Shown in pieces: positions 16,828 to 25,248 of a stretch of 55,815 nucleotides of DNA. Under the pieces are notes generated by a model. That model saw nothing but the letters and a program-made list of their open reading frames with translations. It did no database searches and was not told the DNA's origin. Position 1 is the first letter of the stretch; each line of letters opens with the position of its first letter. Position numbers and translations under genes: made by a program. Source of the DNA: a virus; IMG/VR virus record IMGVR_UViG_3300032291_001093, positions 1-55,815 of that record; one strand, given 5' to 3'.

Positions 16828-19109
16828 TAGAACGTCCCTCCAGAAATACCGCCAGTAGCGGTCACAGTTGTAAAGCTACCTGCGGCTGCGGTAGTGCCTC
16901 CAATGACGGTTCCATCAACCGTTCCACCAGTGATTGCTACGCTATTAGCGCTTTGGGTTGACATGGTGCCCAACCCTGTAATATCTGTATTTGGGATAGT
17001 GGCTGAAGCAGTTAAAGCAGATGTTCCAGAGCCTTTTACGTAGCCAGTTAAGGTTGTGGCCCCAGTTCCGCCGTAAGCAACGCCAATTGTGCTGGCATTC
17101 CATGTGCCAGTGGCGAGTGTTCCAACGCCAGTAATGTTTCCGTAAGCTCCCGAAATGTATGCTGATCCAACTGTTCCCGAGGTAATTTGATTGCCATCTA
17201 TTGCAATGTTGACATTAGATGCGCTGGTAATCTGACCTTGTGCATTAACAATGACTTGAGGTACGGCGCTCGCAGTTCCGTAGGTGTTTGCAGTAACGCC
17301 TGTGTTGCCAATATTAAATGTGTAAGTGGGGGACTCTGTTAAACCAGTTCCAGCAGAGTAGGTAATCCCTACGCCAAACTGCTGGAATACGATAGATGTA
17401 ATTCCAACGGTAATAGGAAGAGGAGTCTGCTGAACCCAAGACGTATTGGCATTAGCGGTTCCTGCGGTAATGAGGAAAAAGTCACCAGCATTAATTTGGT
17501 TGATACCTGTTCCTGGCGTATTAAAGTCTGTCGCCCGAGTCAGAATGTAGGGGGTTCCAGCGGATCCAACTTGCGTAACGGTGTACACACCATTGTTAGC
17601 TGGGGCTGCCTCATTCTTAACCAATATGCGATTACCAGCCACAGTTAGCGTACTGTCTACACTAAGAGCGCCGTTAGCATTAGCAGTTAAAGTTGCTCCA
17701 ACACCGAATGCGCCATTGTTGTAAGTGTTTGCCGGAAGTGCGGCGGTAGTTGCAAGGCGACAGGCTTCGTGGAAGCTCAATCCGCCAGCTAATCCATCAA
17801 CATAAGTCTTGTTAGGGATATCGTTACCCGAAACTGGAGTTGTGGTAATGGTTCCAGTAGTCAGCGCCACAGAACCCAATGTTCCCGATGAGGCGTTAAC
17901 CGTAGTAAACGTGCCAGCCGCAGGAGTAATTGCGCCTACGGTGGTTCCGTTAATTGCCCCGCCAGAGATGGCCACAAAGCTTGCGCTCTGAGTAGACATT
18001 GTTCCTAAACCCGTAATGTCGGTGTTAGGAATGGTTGCGGAGGCGGTTAAGGCGGAGGTTCCAGCTCCCTTGACATATCCAGTTAACGTAGCGGCACCCG
18101 TTCCACCAGAAGCCACAGCGATAGGAGCAGACAGTCCACTAATGGTTCCGCCCGTAATGGCTACGTTATTGGCACTCTGAGTGGACATTGTGCCCAAGCC
18201 AGTAATGTCTGTGCTCGGAATGGTTGCAACACCAGTAAAGGCGGATGTCCCATTACCCTTTAAGTATCCGTTTAAAGTAGTTGCGCCAGTTCCTCCGTTA
18301 GCAACCACTAACGTACCACCCAATGAAACAGCTCCATTTGTTGGCAAAACAGGCGTTAAACCAGTAGTTCCGCCGTCAAATGTAAGAACTCCATTACCTT
18401 GAGAAAAGGATAGCCATGTTCCAGCAGTAAAGCCTTCAAACAAACCGCTTGTGGTGTTGTATCTAATCTGCCCAGTAACGCCAGCAGGTTGTTGTCCAAC
18501 GGTTCCTTTGGGGATAGTCATGCCACCCGTGCCTGGGATTGTAGGATCGCTCACAATAGAGATTACAGGGCTATTGGAGCCATCACCATTCGCCACATTT
18601 ATCTGATTGGCGGTTCCAAGGATTTGACGACCAGCAATAGTGGTTCCGCCGACAATCGCAAGCATTCCCGTACCAGAAGCAGCCGCTACCGCTGCGGCAA
18701 CACCTGTGAGCTGGAAAGTGGGGTTACCCGAAACGCCATCACCATTTGTGACGCTTAGGCCCAAACCAGAGGTAGAAAGTGTCCTTGATGCTACGGTAGT
18801 GCCAGAAGTCTTGGCAATCATGCCCGTGGAGGCGGATTCTAGGCTCCCAGAAGCGCCGTTAAGGCTAAGACGTAGGAAAGACTGTGCGCCACCATCCGTG
18901 ATTGCCAAACCCGTATCGGTGGACAAATAACGGCTATTAGGAAGGCTAGGTTCTTGATTCTTGGTCAAGAAGGTCTGAGTTTGGCTAGGCGAGGCAGCAA
19001 TAGCGCCCGTAGTGGTTTGTACGGTTACGCCATTTTGGACAACGGGCACAAGCTCAGTGCCTGTAATAGCACCCGCTGCTGGCAGTTGAGAGATTTGTAC
19101 GTTTGCCAT
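16827..19109 (-). CDS. Large tail fibre protein with C-terminal SGGTF
   Basis: 760 aa. The N-terminus (MANVQISQLPAAGAITGTE) is a classic phage fibre attachment motif. Repeated modules follow, each with NGGTGATTLNGYLKG or a variant, then TDITGLGTMSTQSA and VAITGG, in at least four near-identical copies of about 45 aa. An inserted globular region lies near 440-560. The last residues are TGGISGGTF, the ending shared with two other fibre genes. The near-identical internal repeats suggest recombination-driven length change. Confidence 0.8.
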   Translation of the reverse strand: MANVQISQLPAAGAITGTELVPVVQNGVTVQTTTGAIAASPSQTQTFLTKNQEPSLPNSRYLSTDTGLAITDGGAQSFLRLSLNGASGSLESASTGMIAKTSGTTVASRTLSTSGLGLSVTNGDGVSGNPTFQLTGVAAAVAAASGTGMLAIVGGTTIAGRQILGTANQINVANGDGSNSPVISIVSDPTIPGTGGMTIPKGTVGQQPAGVTGQIRYNTTSGLFEGFTAGTWLSFSQGNGVLTFDGGTTGLTPVLPTNGAVSLGGTLVVANGGTGATTLNGYLKGNGTSAFTGVATIPSTDITGLGTMSTQSANNVAITGGTISGLSAPIAVASGGTGAATLTGYVKGAGTSALTASATIPNTDITGLGTMSTQSASFVAISGGAINGTTVGAITPAAGTFTTVNASSGTLGSVALTTGTITTTPVSGNDIPNKTYVDGLAGGLSFHEACRLATTAALPANTYNNGAFGVGATLTANANGALSVDSTLTVAGNRILVKNEAAPANNGVYTVTQVGSAGTPYILTRATDFNTPGTGINQINAGDFFLITAGTANANTSWVQQTPLPITVGITSIVFQQFGVGITYSAGTGLTESPTYTFNIGNTGVTANTYGTASAVPQVIVNAQGQITSASNVNIAIDGNQITSGTVGSAYISGAYGNITGVGTLATGTWNASTIGVAYGGTGATTLTGYVKGSGTSALTASATIPNTDITGLGTMSTQSANSVAITGGTVDGTVIGGTTAAAGSFTTVTATGGISGGTF

Positions 19110-19111
19110 GA

Positions 19112-19453
19112 TTACGGACTCACATTCAGGTTATCAAGGTTCCCGTTATTTTCGGGCGTCTGTGTATTTTGCTCAGGTGATATTACATAATCGCCATATC
19201 CACCAGTTGTCAAAGAATTGTCTTGTACAGCCACGCTCTCATCAGGTCGTGGAAATCTTAGGTTAATTCTTTCCGTTTTTCTAGCCGCCAAACGGTACGG
19301 ATCAAAGTTGTCTTTACAACCCTCATCACAAACACGCAGACCGGGGAAGTTTGGGTCTGATTGTAATGATACAAACGGCCTTTTGAAGCGGCATCTATCA
19401 CAGATTGCAATTGCAACCGATGTAAGGCCAGATGTGTCAAGAAATGTAGGCAT
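19112..19453 (-). CDS. Conserved phage protein with Cys pairs (113 aa)
   Basis: MPTFLDTSGLTSVAIAICDR begins a conserved block with CDRC and CDEGC, a probable zinc-binding pair, followed by FRRPDE-like FPRPDES. I recognise this as a small conserved protein found beside adaptor genes in many phages. Its role is unknown; a head-tail joining accessory is plausible. ATG 19453 overlaps the adaptor stop by one base. Confidence 0.65.
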   Translation of the reverse strand: MPTFLDTSGLTSVAIAICDRCRFKRPFVSLQSDPNFPGLRVCDEGCKDNFDPYRLAARKTERINLRFPRPDESVAVQDNSLTTGGYGDYVISPEQNTQTPENNGNLDNLNVSP

Positions 19454-20526
19454 TACCGTGTGTAAACAGACACGTTAGGGGCAAAGTAGATGGGCGACTT
19501 ATCGCGTTCTTCTTGTTGCGCCTCAAACAGGTACTTATCAGCCATCTTTTCAAGATATTGGATGCGCCCAGCGTCAACTTGGGGCAATTCCATGCTCATT
19601 CTGTGCGCCAACATCATCTGAACAGCCTCATACCACCTTTGAGGGATCTCTAGCTCACCAGAAAGCGCTCCAACGTCCATAATTTGACGTTGATACCAGA
19701 CTGTCATCTGAATAAATGGGTCATTAGGCGTTGGCCATAGGTAAACAGTAGGCTGCGGGATGGTTCTATCAAACCAAAACTGAAACGGCTGGTTTGCTGT
19801 GAAGTTTTTATTGGGCAAATTGGTGTAATCATCACGATTTAGGCGTGACATTTGGATTTCACGGCTGTTATTGCCCACAAACCACTCGCGCAGAGCCAAT
19901 GTTGTGTTGTTATAAGCACGGATTCGGTAGTACATGACCGATTGACCGGGGTCAATGTCAGTCCACACCCACTGATTGTCAGTAACTTGTATGGCCCCAA
20001 GGTTGTTTAGGGTGTTCCATGTAACGCCATCAACCGAATACTCTAGCGTGATCGACCAAGTAGCCGATCCACCCCCAGCAACATAGGGTAAAAAGCCAAT
20101 AGAGCCAGCGTATATGGGATTATTGGTGCCGTAATTAATAGATATGTTGCCATTGGCGCTTGTTTGTTGACAAACTGTATCAATGTCGGAGTCGTAAACA
20201 TTTGCAATTACTCCACCAGCAGAGGTTGTGTATGACCCAGAAGGTCGGTTCATGGAGCGATACAGCACGTTCAGAACGTCTACACATCCCACGGGCATGG
20301 TATAGATGTATTGGTCAGCTTTTAGACCAAACACTTTTTTATTGATTGCCCAATAGTTGATGCCTTGATTGGCAAGATGCGACAGCAAGAAATATAAAGA
20401 CTGGCGAGCAGATACGATTTGCTCCGAGGTAAGCTCTTCGGCCAATTTGCCGCATCGACGAGCACCATGATCAATCAGATCTTGGACGCTGATAACGGTC
20501 TCTCCAACTGTGCCTGAATAAGCCAT
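19453..20526 (-). CDS. Head-tail adaptor protein with inserted Ig-like domain
   Basis: 357 aa. The N-terminal helical half (VQDLIDHGARRCGKLAEELT, then LANQGINYWAINK) and C-terminal half (IPQRWYEAVQMMLAHRMSME) match podoviral gp4 or tail-tube-type adaptors. Between about 130 and 210 is an inserted beta domain (SITLEYSVDGVTWNTL, ending SVMYYRIRAYN) resembling a fibronectin or F5/8-like fold, exposed presumably on the particle. GAGG lies upstream of the ATG. Confidence 0.65.
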   Translation of the reverse strand: MAYSGTVGETVISVQDLIDHGARRCGKLAEELTSEQIVSARQSLYFLLSHLANQGINYWAINKKVFGLKADQYIYTMPVGCVDVLNVLYRSMNRPSGSYTTSAGGVIANVYDSDIDTVCQQTSANGNISINYGTNNPIYAGSIGFLPYVAGGGSATWSITLEYSVDGVTWNTLNNLGAIQVTDNQWVWTDIDPGQSVMYYRIRAYNNTTLALREWFVGNNSREIQMSRLNRDDYTNLPNKNFTANQPFQFWFDRTIPQPTVYLWPTPNDPFIQMTVWYQRQIMDVGALSGELEIPQRWYEAVQMMLAHRMSMELPQVDAGRIQYLEKMADKYLFEAQQEERDKSPIYFAPNVSVYTR

Positions 20527-20534
20527 TCGTTACC

Positions 20535-20918
20535 TCACCATCCTGGGCAATTCCAACGCTTCAAGGATGCTTTTGCCCTTGGAGCGTCACCTTTTGAATG
20601 CTCTACAACACCTGACATGCGGGCGCAGAACGAGTCCTTTCGAGCACCGCCTTGTGGTTGCGGAGCTTTTAAATTACTTCCTGTCTCACGATTGTACTTA
20701 GCCCTACCCTTGGCGGTCAATCCAGCACCCTTTTCTACGGACAGCTTTTCTCCGCGGCCAACTGCTAGGCTTGGGCCACCCTCTTTAAACTTTTTGCCTT
20801 TATCGGCAGCGGCAAAGTCTTTGCCCACTTTGGTAGGAATCCCAACTTTCTTTGCAAAGCTTGGGTTGTGCGCTACGGCTTCCATGAGCCTGTGTTGGGA
20901 TGCTGATTTGCTAGGCAT
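20535..20918 (-). CDS. DUF6321-type conserved phage protein (127 aa)
   Basis: MPSKSASQHRLMEAVAHNPS at the N-terminus and EKGAGLTAKGRAKYNRETGS, then KDSFCARMSG and ASLKRWNC near the C-terminus, match a widespread phage family of unknown function (DUF6321-like). Basic and Gly-rich. The start is chosen at ATG 20918; a TTG at 20927 overlaps the upstream stop and is the alternative. Virion-associated by position. Confidence 0.75.
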   Translation of the reverse strand: MPSKSASQHRLMEAVAHNPSFAKKVGIPTKVGKDFAAADKGKKFKEGGPSLAVGRGEKLSVEKGAGLTAKGRAKYNRETGSNLKAPQPQGGARKDSFCARMSGVVEHSKGDAPRAKASLKRWNCPGW

Positions 20919-20923
20919 GGCTG

Positions 20924-21685
20924 TCAATCTGGGTTTTTAATTAAGATGCCACCTGCATACATACTACAAGTCAATGGGCCACCAGAGCTAGACTTAACGC
21001 AAAATTGCATGTCTGTCTTTTCTGGGTGCGGGATTGGCGCAGTAAATGGTGTCTCTTGTTTTTGCACAAAAACAGTCTGGTGTGTTACTGTGATCAAGCC
21101 ATTATTTGTACCGGCATTAAACTTGTTGTATTCTTGACCCGTCATATAAGCGCTTGAAGTGAATCCAATTGCGGCGTCATATTGGGTGTAAGACAAGTAG
21201 AAAGTGTAACCAGCAGGAACGGTGTAAATCGACATCTGGGTCTGACCAACACCAGCATTGATTTTGGCGTACACGGTTGAGCTGATGGACGCCGTAATGT
21301 TGCCAGTGTTCGTGCTATTGAGCATTGACATACCATTGATTCGCAGGAAGGAATTGGTGGTAGTCACGCTAGTTGTTCCGTTTAACGCAATTGTCTCGGT
21401 CAAAGGAATAAAACCTGCGCCCAAGCCATCAATCACAACAGAGCGAGCAGTGTTGTCAGTTGCAGAATCACTTACCAAAACCAATGGCGCGGCAACGGAT
21501 GGATATACATACAAACCACCAGATTGGGTTTGACCTTCCCACATTGGGCCTTGGGCCGTGTTGGCAATATTTGGTGTGTAACCAAAAATCTCTATGCCTG
21601 TGTGACCATCAACTTGGCCACGAGCAACTTGCAGTTCAAAAGGCTCAAATGTGCCTTGACGCGTTGCGGAAGAATAAGTCCCCAT
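20924..21685 (-). CDS. Putative structural protein (253 aa)
   Basis: MGTYSSATRQGTFEPFELQV, beta-rich, with TVPAGYTFYLSYTQYDAAIG and a C-terminal GGPLTCSMYAGGILIKN. ATG 21685 follows CAGGAG, right after a strong UUCG terminator. Composition suggests a capsid decoration or head fibre protein. Not assigned to a named family. Confidence 0.6.
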   Translation of the reverse strand: MGTYSSATRQGTFEPFELQVARGQVDGHTGIEIFGYTPNIANTAQGPMWEGQTQSGGLYVYPSVAAPLVLVSDSATDNTARSVVIDGLGAGFIPLTETIALNGTTSVTTTNSFLRINGMSMLNSTNTGNITASISSTVYAKINAGVGQTQMSIYTVPAGYTFYLSYTQYDAAIGFTSSAYMTGQEYNKFNAGTNNGLITVTHQTVFVQKQETPFTAPIPHPEKTDMQFCVKSSSGGPLTCSMYAGGILIKNPD

Positions 21686-21697
21686 ATTTATCTCCTG

Positions 21698-21723
21698 AAA
21701 AAAGTAGGGGCCGAAGCCCCCAC
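21698..21723 (-). terminator. Rho-independent terminator with UUCG tetraloop
   Basis: On the minus strand GTGGGGGC-TTCG-GCCCCTAC forms an 8-bp stem (one G-U pair) and is followed by six T. It lies immediately after the Lys/Gly-rich gene stop and before ATG 21685, so it should reduce transcription into the tail genes after the head genes. Confidence 0.85.
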
Positions 21724-21725
21724 TC

Positions 21726-22679
21726 TTAGCACTCTACAGAACCGCCACGCTTTTTAGCGGGGGAAACCGTCACAGACTTCTCGGTTTTAGTTACGCTGCC
21801 AGGTTTTTTCTCTGGGCTGGTAAAAAGTCCCTTTACGCCTTCATAAATGCGCTTGGGGAATCCAAGAATTGCTTCACGCGTAGCTTCGTTCTCTGCTTTC
21901 TCAGCAGCTTTCTCAGCTTCCATGCGCTTGGTTTCACGAGCGATGATGGGATCAACCGCACCGCCCGTGTCATACTTTTTTACTGAACCACCTTTTTTAT
22001 AGGTTCCAGAAAGTTGGTTAATGCTAACGGGACGTGCTGGACGCTTATTTCCCTGCGGCATTTCTACAGCCGCTCCATCGTCCTGAACTGCTCCGCCCCT
22101 AGCAAACTTTTTTGTGGCACCACCTTTTTTGTAGCCACCAGCATTGGACTTAGCAACGCCACCAGTAGCATAGCCACCGCCATTGCCTTCTTTCACTTTA
22201 CCAGTTTTAGCTGGAGAGTTATCAGGCTTGGCTGTGTGCATCTTGGTGTCGCGGTAAGCTCCACCTTGATTTTCGGTGTTGATGATGCCGCCATCTTTGT
22301 AGCCGCCTTGAGCGTTAGCAACGCCGCCAGTCTTCAAGCCTTTGTGAGCTTTGCTAGCAGGTTTGCCTTCGTGAGATTTTAACTCTTTCTCAATTTTACC
22401 CATCTTGGCCATCTCGGCTTTGTGGGTGGCTTTGGACTCCATTTCACCGCCTTTTTTCATCATAGCTGGAGGAACAGCCATGGCTTTACGGCGAGCTGCC
22501 AATGAGGGCTTGGCAGGACGAGCAGCGGGCATCATGCCGCCGCGTGCGGGCATAGCGGAAGGCAATACGGCTGGCATTGCACCACCCATAGCTTTTTTAA
22601 CTTCCCCGCCCTTTTTGAGCTTCAGCTCTACTGAAGGCTCGGTGGTCATCATTTTGACCATTGGTTTGAACTCGGCCAT
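21726..22679 (-). CDS. Lys/Gly-rich protein with repeated KGG motifs (317 aa)
   Basis: Very basic and low in hydrophobic residues. More than ten GG dipeptides occur, mostly as KKGG(E/S/A), TGGVA, or AGGYKKGG. The N-terminus is MAEFKPMVKMMTTEPSVELK; the C-terminus ends KKRGGSVEC. A helical charged patch (KRMEAEKAAEKAENEATREA) interrupts the repeats. No enzyme domain is visible. It lies next to the capsid genes, and DNA binding or an internal virion role is plausible. Similar KGG motifs end three other virion genes here. Confidence 0.65.
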   Translation of the reverse strand: MAEFKPMVKMMTTEPSVELKLKKGGEVKKAMGGAMPAVLPSAMPARGGMMPAARPAKPSLAARRKAMAVPPAMMKKGGEMESKATHKAEMAKMGKIEKELKSHEGKPASKAHKGLKTGGVANAQGGYKDGGIINTENQGGAYRDTKMHTAKPDNSPAKTGKVKEGNGGGYATGGVAKSNAGGYKKGGATKKFARGGAVQDDGAAVEMPQGNKRPARPVSINQLSGTYKKGGSVKKYDTGGAVDPIIARETKRMEAEKAAEKAENEATREAILGFPKRIYEGVKGLFTSPEKKPGSVTKTEKSVTVSPAKKRGGSVEC

Positions 22680-22689
22680 GATTTACTCC

Positions 22690-23130
22690 TTAAACTTTCT
22701 GGGCGTAAACCACGGTCAGGCGGAACACGCCTTGAGTAGCTACGGTGCCATTAGGATCAGCAGTAAATACCACGCTTTGGTTTGCGCCAATGTCTGACAT
22801 TGCGGTCAGTTGGGCAGCAGTAAATGTCAAAGCAGTACGACCAGCAGCGCTAGCGTCAGTTGCAGACAAATACTGTGTACCAGCAGCAGCGGTTCCAATA
22901 GTTACTGGAACTTGTGTAGCAGTACCAAAGGAAGGAACGGTCACCATATCAACCAAGAAGTCGATAATTTGTGAGTTCGCAGGTAATGTGAGTGTGGAGC
23001 TAACGGCAGTGCCAGCAGCTACAGTCGTCACGGTAGTGGTTTGTGTAAGCACGACAAATCCACCGTCAACGGTGTCTGTCAATGTGCCCGACCCTGCACG
23101 CAGGGTAGAACCAAAATAGGTTTGTGCCAT
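22690..23130 (-). CDS. Putative head decoration protein (146 aa)
   Basis: MAQTYFGSTLRAGSGTLTDT, Thr/Val/Ala-rich and beta-rich throughout, ending VFRLTVVYAQKV. CAGGAG lies upstream of ATG 23130. It directly follows the major capsid gene, a usual place for decoration or head-fibre proteins. No family confidently named. Confidence 0.6.
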   Translation of the reverse strand: MAQTYFGSTLRAGSGTLTDTVDGGFVVLTQTTTVTTVAAGTAVSSTLTLPANSQIIDFLVDMVTVPSFGTATQVPVTIGTAAAGTQYLSATDASAAGRTALTFTAAQLTAMSDIGANQSVVFTADPNGTVATQGVFRLTVVYAQKV

Positions 23131-23149
23131 TCTTTTCTCCTGTTGAAGA

Positions 23150-23168
23150 GGGGAGGACTAGCCTCCCC
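23150..23168 (-). terminator. Hairpin after major capsid gene
   Basis: GGGGAGG-CTAGT-CCTCCCC on the minus strand (7-bp perfect stem) lies between the capsid stop (23177) and ATG 23130. The following TCTTC is a poor U-tract, so partial termination or 3' stabilisation of capsid mRNA is more likely than full termination. Confidence 0.5.
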
Positions 23169-23176
23169 CACTTTCT

Positions 23177-24091
23177 CTAAACGCCGGGCGTTCCGTACAT
23201 TGCACGCCAGTCGGTGAAACCAACTTGGTAACGCTCGGTAGCCTTGTAACGCATGGAGTCGGTTTCAAAGTCGCCTTCCATGGTTTTCTCAAGCTTACGA
23301 CGCATCAAGAGCTTCATGCCTTCTGGAGCATCAGTCTGAACCCACCATGCGGTTGGGTTGGTCAAACGTGACAGAACAGCAGCACCCTCATCCAGCAAAC
23401 CGATAGATTTGATGGGGTTGATGTCGTTGTTTGCATTACCAGCACGCAGAACAGACTTCAGCAAAACTTCAGCTTGGAACACGTTGCCAGGAGCAACCAC
23501 CAGTTGACGTGGCACCAAACGGATCTTCTTGCCGTTGTTGTCCACAGCCTGACGGATCTGGATCAACATTTGCTCAAGAGAGGTTTGTGACAAGTTAGCA
23601 GCAGTAGCCAACAAGTTACTTGCAGTGCCGTTCACGATGGGGTGTGAAGCGCTGTTCAGTTGCACGCCGTCGCCGCCTGGGTAAGCTGCGTTAAACGCAC
23701 GGTTCAACACGTTAGCAGACAGAGTTTCTTTGGTCTCAATCAAAGACTGAGCCAAGTGACGAGCGTAAACTTGACCGATGCGGATGTGGTCACCGTCCTC
23801 AACCAAAACTTTGGTCAAAGCGAATGCCAAACCAAAGACTTGGTAGACATAGCGCTGGAGGAACAACACGCCACCTTGTTGGTACGACACTGGGGTGCCG
23901 TCTGGCAACTGAGGTGCTGCACCGAAACCGTACAGGACGGGTTCTTCGTGGTAGTTACGTGGGATGCCTTCCTGCTCGCGGAACACACGGCTCCACTCAT
24001 CAGTGCGCTGATCATAAACGCCGTCGAAGCATTCGTTCAGGATAGGTTCAACAATCGAACGAAAGTCCGTACTTCTCATTGGAGCTGCCAT
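23177..24091 (-). CDS. Major capsid protein (Mu gpT-like / HK97-fold)
   Basis: 304 aa with ATG at 24091 after AAGGAGG. N-terminal helix (SIVEPILNECFDGVYDQ), then YQQGGVLFLQRYVYQVFGLA, NNGKKIRLVPRQLVVAP, and a C-terminal FETDSMRYKATERYQVGFTD. These match the Mu gpT-type major capsid family, in which the final segment forms the P-domain strand. It is placed after scaffold and before decoration-type genes. Length is standard. Confidence 0.8.
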   Translation of the reverse strand: MAAPMRSTDFRSIVEPILNECFDGVYDQRTDEWSRVFREQEGIPRNYHEEPVLYGFGAAPQLPDGTPVSYQQGGVLFLQRYVYQVFGLAFALTKVLVEDGDHIRIGQVYARHLAQSLIETKETLSANVLNRAFNAAYPGGDGVQLNSASHPIVNGTASNLLATAANLSQTSLEQMLIQIRQAVDNNGKKIRLVPRQLVVAPGNVFQAEVLLKSVLRAGNANNDINPIKSIGLLDEGAAVLSRLTNPTAWWVQTDAPEGMKLLMRRKLEKTMEGDFETDSMRYKATERYQVGFTDWRAMYGTPGV

Positions 24092-24102
24092 GATTCGCCT
24101 CC

Positions 24103-24675
24103 TTAAACAGCGTTAGTGGATGCTTGGAACTGTGACTCATTGATCACAGCACGTACAACCGTATATGAATCGCCCCAAGCGTTATCTACGAGGGGAGCCA
24201 AGTCCACAATACGCATCTGTGCACTGTTGCCAGCGCCAACCAGAGTTGTGGAAAGTGTGCACTGAGACAAACCAGTGACATTGCTGCCAGCGGTGGTGTT
24301 GCTCAAGTCGGCCATGTCGCCAACAGAGGTTTGTGCCAAAGAACCGTCAGCTTGGATTTCGTACACGATGTTAGGATCGTTGTAGAAATAAGCAATGCAT
24401 GAACCAGTTTGGTATGCAGTGCTAGCGGGCCAGTAGTTAGACACGCGACGACGGCCAGTAGTGTCAGTCCACTCAACGCCAGCAAAGGCACCGAGGAACG
24501 AATCACCAGCAGCAGCGATTTGGATCACGCCAGTAGTAGCCAACTTTACGGGTTGACCTTTCAAGATGTCGCTGGAATAACCAGAGACGATACCGCCAGC
24601 AAGCGCTTGGGCACGATCCAGACCGGATGGGTGGAACGCAGGGCGCATACCGAACGGAGCATTTGTAGAAGACAT
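24103..24675 (-). CDS. Putative head protein upstream of MCP (190 aa)
   Basis: MSSTNAPFGMRPAFHPSGLD opens a beta-rich protein with FLGAFAGVEWTDTTGRRRVS and SCIAYFYNDPNIVYEIQADG. This pattern is common for capsid-vertex or cement proteins encoded beside phage capsid genes. AAGGAG upstream of the ATG. Decoration or cement protein is the inferred role. Confidence 0.65.
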   Translation of the reverse strand: MSSTNAPFGMRPAFHPSGLDRAQALAGGIVSGYSSDILKGQPVKLATTGVIQIAAAGDSFLGAFAGVEWTDTTGRRRVSNYWPASTAYQTGSCIAYFYNDPNIVYEIQADGSLAQTSVGDMADLSNTTAGSNVTGLSQCTLSTTLVGAGNSAQMRIVDLAPLVDNAWGDSYTVVRAVINESQFQASTNAV

Positions 24676-24703
24676 AGTCTTACTCCTTTAAGTTCGATGT
24701 GTA

Positions 24704-25246
24704 TTAGCCATTAAAAATTGGGGCTTCTACACGTTGATCAATTTTGTCCAATCCTTCGCCTTCAATTCGACCCAACGCTTTACCGTTGCTATCGCGTCCA
24801 ACCTGCTGCTCCGCTTGAAGTCGAATCTTGTTCGCTTCCTCAAGTGGTGCATCGTGGTGAAAGTGCGCCATAATATCCTGATAGATATCCATCGGGATCT
24901 TGTGGAGCAACATCTCGTTGCACGCAATAAAACCAGTGTGTTCTCCAGCTTTTACGCGATAGTTCTCAAAGTTTGGAAATTCCTCGGCTTTAACGGGAAC
25001 ATAACCTATCCGAATACGCTTATCAATACTGTCGTAACTATTAGTTGTCGATAACCAGCAAAGATGCCATCCTTTTAACTCTGGCGTCTTGGGCAATGCG
25101 CTTTGTGTCCACTCATCACTCCACATCTTGCGACGTTCCTGAGACGACATGAACTTCTCTTCGGGGGCAGCGCGTTCTAGATCTTGCGAAGATCGGGTCT
25201 CACGACCACCAGCGGAGAGAGATTTCTTTAAACGAGATTCTGTCAT
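24704..25246 (-). CDS. Conserved hypothetical head-region protein (180 aa)
   Basis: MTESRLKKSLSAGGRETRSS, then RRKMWSDEWTQSALPKTPEL and GWHLCWLSTTNSYDSIDKR. Mixed charge, no membrane segment. It is commonly seen between scaffold and capsid genes. AGGAG lies upstream of the ATG. Possibly a scaffold partner; function not established. Confidence 0.65.
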   Translation of the reverse strand: MTESRLKKSLSAGGRETRSSQDLERAAPEEKFMSSQERRKMWSDEWTQSALPKTPELKGWHLCWLSTTNSYDSIDKRIRIGYVPVKAEEFPNFENYRVKAGEHTGFIACNEMLLHKIPMDIYQDIMAHFHHDAPLEEANKIRLQAEQQVGRDSNGKALGRIEGEGLDKIDQRVEAPIFNG

Positions 25247-25248
25247 TT

